Source of the DNA: JANYLN01 sp041687575
Lineage (GTDB): Bacteria > Planctomycetota > Phycisphaerae > UBA1845 > JANYLN01
Direction of reading: 5' to 3'
NCBI GenBank assembly: GCA_041687575.1
Contig: JAWLBS010000216.1
Location: 1-8,929 of the forward strand
Length of the DNA: 8,929 nucleotides
Part shown: positions 5,451-8,929 of the stretch, one piece after another
Numbering within the stretch: position 1 is the stretch's first letter
Layout of the letters: each line of letters starts with the position of its first letter
The notes under the pieces: generated by a model
The model's database searches: none
Told to the model about the DNA's origin: nothing
The model's input: the letters and a program-made list of their open reading frames with translations, nothing else
Position numbers and translations under genes: made by a program

Positions 5451-6857
5451 ATGCGAACAAAACTGAGCGCGGAAGCACAAGACCCGATCGTCGAGGCGAT
5501 CCGCCACGGGGGCCATACCCAGGCGGTCGCACTCCTGAGGCGATGGCAGATAGCGCTGCACGAGGCCGGCCACGTTGTTGTCGCCGGACTGGCGTTCGGC
5601 TCCCGCCCGGAAGCGGCCATCTGGGGCTGCGACGCGGGGCTTGCATTCCGGTGCGGCGACGGCCCCGCCGACTTCGGCGGGCGGAGCAACGAAGCCGAGG
5701 CCCTGGCAAAGCGGATTGCTTGCGTTTCTGAGGCCGGCGACCTGGCGGCGGAAATGTTTGAGGACGACATTCCCGACGATCTTCCCGCGATCGAACCAAG
5801 TGCGCCACGTCCCCCTGCCGCCGACGCGACGCCACCGGAGCGGCAGGAATTCGCGGCCATGTTCGGCGAGCCGGATCACGTCCAAGTCATGCGGTGTTGC
5901 AGCCTGCTGGCGTCCCGTGCGGTCCGTCGGCTGCCGATGCCCAGGCGGGTTTGTTCCGGCGACGTGGCCGCACAGCTGCATTGGGTCCGCCGAATGACCG
6001 CGCGGTTGCTTCGGAAGCACGGACACGAAATTGAAATAGTCGCCCGTGAATTGTTCACGAGCGGAATCTATACCGCCGGCATGGCCGGCAAGGAGAATGC
6101 TATGAACGCAACGAAGATCGCGGAAGCACTGGACCGAAAACGGTGCAAGGCGCGGGCCGCCTACTACGACGAGATGCGGCGGGCGCGAGGCAGGATCGAT
6201 GATGCCGTAGCAGGTCGGCTTGTAGAACTGGCCAGCGAGGCCGGTATCGACGATGCCCAGATCCAGAAGGACGCTGAGTTGCTCGAACAGGCAGCGGCAC
6301 TGGCGGAGACCGCGAAGGCGGTGCCCGACTTGACGAAGAAGCAAGCGGCAGCCGTCGCCAAGGCCGAGGCCGCCGCCGCCGAACTGGAACGCGTGACGAA
6401 GCCACTCGAAGAGACGGCCGCCGACGCCGCGTTCGAGGCCGCCGCGCTGGACAAGCAGCTGTGCGAGGTGCGAGAGGCAACGCGGCAATTGGCTGGACTG
6501 GTGAGCAATTATCCGGAATTGCTGTCCGAGCACGCCCAGCTGCCGTCTGTAAAAGGCTGGCGCGACGCGAATACGCGGCGGTTGGAGCGCGAAGGCCTGG
6601 CACAACAGCTGAGCCAGCTGCGCGGGCGGCGGGACCGGGCCAAACTGGCCGTGGATCTGGCGGAGCAGGCCCTGGGCGATACAAAGACGGTTTGTGCGGC
6701 GGGCAGGCATCGCCCGCTTCGAACCGGCCGCGTTGAGCCCGACTGGCAGAAGCTGGAGGCCGAAGCCGAGGCCGTCGTCCGCGACGCCGAGGCGAAGTTC
6801 GCGGACATCGACATCGAGATCAAGAATCTTGAGAAGCGCCTCGCGAAGTTGGGGTAA
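5451..6857 (+). CDS. HEAGH metallopeptidase-like domain fused to a long coiled coil
   Basis: This 468-residue protein has two parts. Residues 28-50 contain ALHEAGHVVVAGLAFG; HEAGH (37-41) is the zinc motif of the FtsH/M41 peptidase family. SEAGDLAAEMF (93-103) resembles the helix that follows in that family, and EPDHVQVM (140-147) could carry the third zinc ligand, D142, comparable to the FtsH SND-type aspartate. There is no AAA domain and no membrane segment, so it would be a stand-alone soluble peptidase. From about 218 to the end the protein is alanine, glutamate, lysine and arginine rich with heptad-like segments (about 265-355 and 385-468), a long coiled coil. The frame is open throughout, but an internal ATG at 6102 (M218) has its own AGGAG site exactly at the domain border. 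ATG 5451 follows GAGGG, 3 bp after the previous stop. Confidence 0.8.
   Translation: MRTKLSAEAQDPIVEAIRHGGHTQAVALLRRWQIALHEAGHVVVAGLAFGSRPEAAIWGCDAGLAFRCGDGPADFGGRSNEAEALAKRIACVSEAGDLAAEMFEDDIPDDLPAIEPSAPRPPAADATPPERQEFAAMFGEPDHVQVMRCCSLLASRAVRRLPMPRRVCSGDVAAQLHWVRRMTARLLRKHGHEIEIVARELFTSGIYTAGMAGKENAMNATKIAEALDRKRCKARAAYYDEMRRARGRIDDAVAGRLVELASEAGIDDAQIQKDAELLEQAAALAETAKAVPDLTKKQAAAVAKAEAAAAELERVTKPLEETAADAAFEAAALDKQLCEVREATRQLAGLVSNYPELLSEHAQLPSVKGWRDANTRRLEREGLAQQLSQLRGRRDRAKLAVDLAEQALGDTKTVCAAGRHRPLRTGRVEPDWQKLEAEAEAVVRDAEAKFADIDIEIKNLEKRLAKLG
6091..6104 (+). promoter_or_regulatory. Possible internal ribosome site and start codon at the domain border
   Basis: AGGAG (6091-6095) lies 6 bases before an in-frame ATG (6102-6104) inside the HEAGH/coiled-coil gene. 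Starting there would give a 250-residue coiled-coil protein without the peptidase domain. An ATG at 6081 is also in frame. The site could instead be the trace of two genes that fused. Confidence 0.4.
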
Positions 6858-6883
6858 AGCAGCCTCGCCCCGTGCCGGTTCGC

Positions 6884-6914
6884 GTCGTGATCCATGCCAC
6901 GACCGGCCGGCCGG
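6884..6914. repeat. Inverted repeat and GGCC-rich palindrome after the peptidase gene
   Basis: GTCGTG (6884-6889) pairs with CACGAC (6898-6903) over an 8-base loop, followed by CCGGCCGGCCGG (6903-6914). It lies 26 bp past the stop of the three-gene operon and might help end transcription, but there is no T-run directly after it. The rest of the gap up to 7016 shows nothing clear. Confidence 0.3.
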
Positions 6915-7027
6915 GGCGGCTTGCTGTTTTGGAATCCGGCATGATCCCCGCAAGAGGCGAGCGGATAGATCCACTTGACCGTCCATGCATGGAGCTCTAG
7001 ACTTTGGCCACATTTCGGAGGCTACAC

Positions 7028-7501
7028 ATGGCAAAGTGGACTTGCGCAAACTGCGAGCGGACGGCGGGCAATCTTGAGGAGCCCAGGCTGTGGGGCGACT
7101 GGATAGTCTGCGATCAGTGCTACAGGCTTCTCCGTCAACAGGCCGCCGAGAGGGTTGGATCCCCTGAAAAGCCCCAAGCCCGCGGCATGCATCGGCCAGT
7201 TACCCTCAGGCGGCTGTTTTACGTACTGATCGGACTGGGTCTTCTTTGTGCAGTAATCGCACCGATCAGCGGCGACCCAGCTGGGCCAGGCGGTGCTGCG
7301 ATGTTTTTCCTGGGGCTCACGGTCCTGTTATTCCCAGGCCTCCTTGCTGACGAACGACATCACCCCAATACGATGCCGATCGTTATCCTGTGCCTCGTCG
7401 CCGGCTGGACCGTCATAGGCTGGATCGTAGCCTTGATTTGGTCCCTCATGGCCCCGCCTGCAGCCCAATCAAGTCGCCCGCCCGAAACAGGTCGGCATTG
7501 A
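7028..7501 (+). CDS. Zinc-knuckle small membrane protein A
   Basis: This 157-residue protein starts with a four-cysteine knuckle, MAKWTCANCERT with C6 and C9, then VCDQC with C28 and C31, likely one bound zinc in the cytoplasm. A basic linker (35-62) leads to three probable membrane segments at about 62-80, 89-107 and 117-141; the ends are short and polar. ATG 7028 follows GGAGG (7017-7021); an in-frame ATG 24 bases upstream has no such site, and the downstream paralogue starts with the same MAKWTCANC. No enzyme motif is seen. The next gene shares the knuckle nearly base for base but has a different membrane part. Function unknown; a sensor, toxin/immunity partner or membrane effector are possibilities. 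Confidence 0.8.
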   Translation: MAKWTCANCERTAGNLEEPRLWGDWIVCDQCYRLLRQQAAERVGSPEKPQARGMHRPVTLRRLFYVLIGLGLLCAVIAPISGDPAGPGGAAMFFLGLTVLLFPGLLADERHHPNTMPIVILCLVAGWTVIGWIVALIWSLMAPPAAQSSRPPETGRH

Positions 7502-7547
7502 AGCCGTGGCAGCAGCCAGAATCGACGTTTCGTGTTGGAGGCCAACC

Positions 7548-7913
7548 ATGGCAAAGTGGACTTGCGCAAATTGCGAGCGGACAGCGGGCAATCTGGAAAA
7601 GCCAGTCGTGTGGGAAGGCAATCTGATATGTGTCGAGTGCTTGCGTAGGCTACAGTCACAACAAGGCAAGCCGACCTTGGTCGAACTGACTGACAAGCGA
7701 TGGAAGCGGCTCGGGCTGCGGGGCGCGATCGTGGCGTGCGTTGGAATGGGGGCAGTTGTCGCTCTTGGTGCGATCGGCGCCGCTTGGCCGCATGCGCCGG
7801 CAGTCGTGACAGGCGTTCTAGGGTTAGCCGGGATCGCGGTCTTCGCCGGCACACTGTACGGCGTCGGGGTACTGATCTACGCGGCTGCCATGTCCTGGTG
7901 GCATAACGGTTGA
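7548..7913 (+). CDS. Zinc-knuckle small membrane protein B, paralogue of A
   Basis: This 121-residue protein has the same first 17 residues as protein A, with C6, C9, C28 and C31 kept. A charged linker (32-56) leads to two probable membrane segments at about 57-79 and 84-114. Outside the knuckle I see no alignment with A beyond general hydrophobicity. ATG 7548 follows GGAGG (7537-7541), which sits in a small inverted repeat, GTTGG-AGG-CCAAC (7534-7546). It starts 46 bp after A and is probably in the same transcript. An in-frame ATG at 7506 lacks a ribosome site and would break the match with A. It is the last gene before the right end. Confidence 0.8.
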   Translation: MAKWTCANCERTAGNLEKPVVWEGNLICVECLRRLQSQQGKPTLVELTDKRWKRLGLRGAIVACVGMGAVVALGAIGAAWPHAPAVVTGVLGLAGIAVFAGTLYGVGVLIYAAAMSWWHNG

Positions 7914-8049
7914 GCATATCTGCTTGGCAAAGCCGCCGACCTCCCGGCACGACCCGCGTTTGTCCACGCCCTTCGGACTGGAAACTTCTGCCAGACCAAC
8001 AAAACGACCTCTTTTGATCGCGGCCCTGGCAGTCTGGAGGGTTTTCCGA

Positions 8050-8164
8050 TCTGGGAGGACCCTGCGAAATATGGGAACTCTGGGACTTATGGGGTATTGA
8101 CTCTGGGGGTTCTGGGCGAACTGGTGTGTTAATTTGTGGAGCCAGGAAAGGCCGGCAGTCTGGG
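8050..8164 (+). repeat. Five TCTGGG direct repeats with dense G-runs
   Basis: TCTGGG begins at 8050, 8079, 8102, 8111 and 8159, all on the + strand. Between 8073 and 8116 there are five runs of three to five G (8073, 8082, 8090, 8105, 8114) with loops of 4-11 bases, a pattern able to form a G-quadruplex. It may be a replication or packaging signal, or a regulatory RNA feature; no known site is recognised. Confidence 0.4.
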
Positions 8165-8179
8165 GTGGCGGTAGGTATC

Positions 8180-8253
8180 TGTTCGGGTGCGAGTCCCCCC
8201 TACTACGTAGGGGTGGCCGTTTTCGGCCAGATGTTTGGGTATTGTTCGGGTGT
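8180..8253. promoter_or_regulatory. Right-arm 11-bp sites, outer group
   Basis: TGTTCGGGTGC (8180-8190), TGTTTGGGTAT (8232-8242) and TGTTCGGGTGT (8243-8253) match the unit TGTTCGGGTAG seen at the left end with two, two and two mismatches. The last two abut with an exact 11-bp step, one helical turn. They read in the + direction, opposite to the pair at 8638-8659. Confidence 0.45.
8197..8213. repeat. Perfect hairpin CCCCTAC-tac-GTAGGGG
   Basis: CCCCTAC (8197-8203) and GTAGGGG (8207-8213) form a 7-bp stem with a 3-base loop, preceded by two more C. It sits between the arm-type sites at 8180 and 8232. It could be an operator, a nick-site hairpin or an RNA stem; no T-run follows, so it is not a standard terminator. 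Confidence 0.4.
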
Positions 8254-8637
8254 TTTGCTGCGACTCGCCACGTCCGGAATCGTTGACGCGGCGATCTGTG
8301 GCCGGGCGGTGCGACAGCCTTCTGCCGGCGATCCGGCCGGCGGTGCGCCAAGGCCCTTGTCCTGGGGATTCTGGACGGCGACAAGGCATGATCGGCAGCC
8401 GGGGGGTAGTCCAGGATGGGAGCGTGCCCTTGGGGCTGCAATCGCGTCCTGGCGGCGATCCGGCTTCCGCCTGGCGGGTGAGCGGCCCGCCACGACGCCC
8501 ACGGCGACGGCTGGCAAGCCGCGTCTGCCCCGATCGGCATGCCGGGGGGGGTCCAGTAGGGGGTTCACGTCCTGGGCGTTTCTGTGCGTCTGGCAGCGAT
8601 CCGGGCGACGCGGCAGCCGTTCACGTCGAGGCAGGTA

Positions 8638-8659
8638 CTACCCGGAGACTACCCGAACA
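8638..8659. promoter_or_regulatory. Right-arm 11-bp sites, inner tandem pair
   Basis: CTACCCGGAGA (8638-8648) and CTACCCGAACA (8649-8659) abut with an 11-bp step. The second, extended to 8661, is identical over 13 bases (CTACCCGAACAAG) to 186-198 at the left end. Being shared by both ends and close to attR, they look like arm-type recombinase or excisionase sites. Confidence 0.55.
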
Positions 8660-8751
8660 AGCCCAAATCAGCGGGGAGCGGTCGGACCGCTCGCCGACAT
8701 GATCCGCTCGGGTACACTATCCTGAAGTATGCGATAACCCACGGTATTTCC

Positions 8752-8789
8752 TGCAAATGCTTGCAAATCCCAGAAGGCTGTAGTATGCT
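8752..8789 (+). promoter_or_regulatory. TGCAAAT pair and weak promoter candidate reading toward attR
   Basis: TGCAAAT occurs at 8752-8758 and 8762-8768, 10 bp apart. TTGCAA (8761-8766) and TATGCT (8784-8789) are 17 bp apart, a loose sigma-70-like match. In the circular form transcription from here would cross attP into the integrase gene; in the integrated form it would run out into the chromosome. Promoter rules in the host are uncertain. Confidence 0.25.
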
Positions 8790-8830
8790 GTTCTGAGTGG
8801 TTACGGCGATACGAACACTGCGGAAGGAAT

Positions 8831-8886
8831 GCTTCAGGTGCCAGTGGCCGCAAGGTCGTGGAGGTTCGAGTCCTCTCATCCGCATT
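8831..8886 (+). repeat. attR: 56-bp direct repeat carrying a displaced tRNA-Leu 3' fragment
   Basis: This is an exact copy of 44-99. It contains the tRNA anticodon loop, variable arm, T arm and 3' acceptor strand but lacks the 5' half, so it is not a functional tRNA. It marks the right end of the element. The chromosome resumes at about 8887. Confidence 0.93.
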
Positions 8887-8893
8887 TCTTTTT
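8885..8893 (+). terminator. T-run that probably ended the original tRNA-Leu transcript
   Basis: TTTCTTTTT directly follows the displaced tRNA end. Before integration it would have lain right behind the intact tRNA-Leu, whose terminal stems could serve as the RNA structure. The tRNA copy at 14-97 no longer has such a tract behind it. Confidence 0.45.
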
Positions 8894-8929
8894 GCGCTGA
8901 ACACCTTCCGGTACGATATCTAACCCCAT

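Larger units (their letters stand above)
7914..8830. other. Gene-free right end of the element, about 920 bp
   Basis: No frame here looks like a real protein: the longest (8126-8725, +) has low-complexity Arg/Gly/Ser composition, no ribosome site and no domain. The stretch instead holds G-run repeats (8050-8164), a hairpin (8197-8213), several 11-bp arm-type sites (8180-8253, 8638-8659), a spaced GCGATCCGG repeat (8328, 8455, 8596) and a TGCAAAT pair near attR. In the circular form it lies directly upstream of attP and the integrase gene, so control of recombination, packaging or replication is plausible. Confidence 0.6.
44..8886. mobile_element. Integrated island at tRNA-Leu(CAG), satellite-like or minimal IME
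   Basis: Exact 56-bp repeats at both ends, an integrase next to the left end, an excisionase-like gene and a primase-helicase define a complete element. The circular form would be 8787 bp. All nine genes face the same way. No gene resembles a capsid, terminase, portal, relaxase, coupling protein or secretion ATPase, so transfer would need a helper phage or conjugative element, or the element may spread as naked circular DNA. Size and gene order (integrase, regulators, primase/helicase, origin, cargo) resemble those of phage satellites. The satellite label is inference; that this is an integrated element is strongly supported. Confidence 0.9.

Noticed and set aside
5433..7049. Minus-strand open frame of 538 codons opposite the HEAGH gene
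   Set aside because: It mirrors the G+C-rich codon pattern of the + strand gene. Its product is rich in Arg, Pro and Gly with no motif, while the + strand has HEAGH, good ribosome sites and operon spacing.
8126..8725. Plus-strand open frame of 199 codons in the right end
   Set aside because: No ribosome site, no recognisable domain, low-complexity Arg/Gly/Ser content, and it covers repeats and a hairpin that fit a non-coding role better.
44..8886. CRISPR array or IS element
   Set aside because: No regularly spaced identical repeats with unique spacers, and no transposase or terminal inverted repeats are present.
8649..8904. Two minus-strand frames ending over attR with RGLEPPRP- and RTRTSTTLRP-type starts
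   Set aside because: These residues come from reading the antisense of the tRNA-Leu 3' end. It is a well known false-gene pattern next to tRNA genes, with no domain or ribosome site.

Overview
This window looks like one complete, integrated mobile element of about 8.8 kb, with a few bases of host chromosome at each end. It begins at an intact tRNA-Leu(CAG) gene (14-97). The last 54 bases of that gene plus two more are repeated exactly at 8831-8886, which gives a 56-bp direct repeat (44-99 and 8831-8886) of the kind left by a tRNA-targeting tyrosine integrase. The host is most likely a planctomycete: base composition is high in G+C, the integrase is of a type common in that phylum, and the gene at 2493 looks like DUF1580, a small family I know mainly from Planctomycetota. 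This host call rests on recalled family resemblance, not on a search.

Layout, all genes on the + strand. The left end has attL, an arm with inverted 11-bp sites, and the integrase (218-1462). Next come a winged-helix-like protein (1576-2412), a DUF1580 excisionase/regulator-like protein (2493-2831), and a primase-helicase of 605 residues with zinc finger, TOPRIM and RecA-like domains (2886-4703). Directly after it lies a G+C-poor intergenic region with four alternating inverted repeats (4700-4852), the best candidate for a replication origin. The cargo follows: a tightly packed three-gene operon (4873-6857) of two small unknown proteins and a HEAGH metallopeptidase-like protein with a long coiled-coil tail, then two tandem small membrane proteins sharing an almost identical N-terminal zinc knuckle (7028-7501, 7548-7913). 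The right end (7914-8830) is about 920 bp without a credible gene. It holds G-run repeats, a hairpin and more copies of the 11-bp sites found beside the integrase.

Taken together, the element has integration, probable excision control and its own replication protein, but no capsid, terminase, relaxase, coupling protein or type IV secretion gene. That is the gene content of a phage satellite or a minimal mobilisable/replicating island that relies on a helper. The cargo (HEAGH/coiled-coil protein and the paired zinc-knuckle membrane proteins) has no function I can name. It is the most likely place for an undescribed system, for example defence, immunity or helper interference; that role is inference only. 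The 11-bp TGTTCGGGTAG-like sites at both ends and around the integrase gene are the clearest structure not explained by genes.
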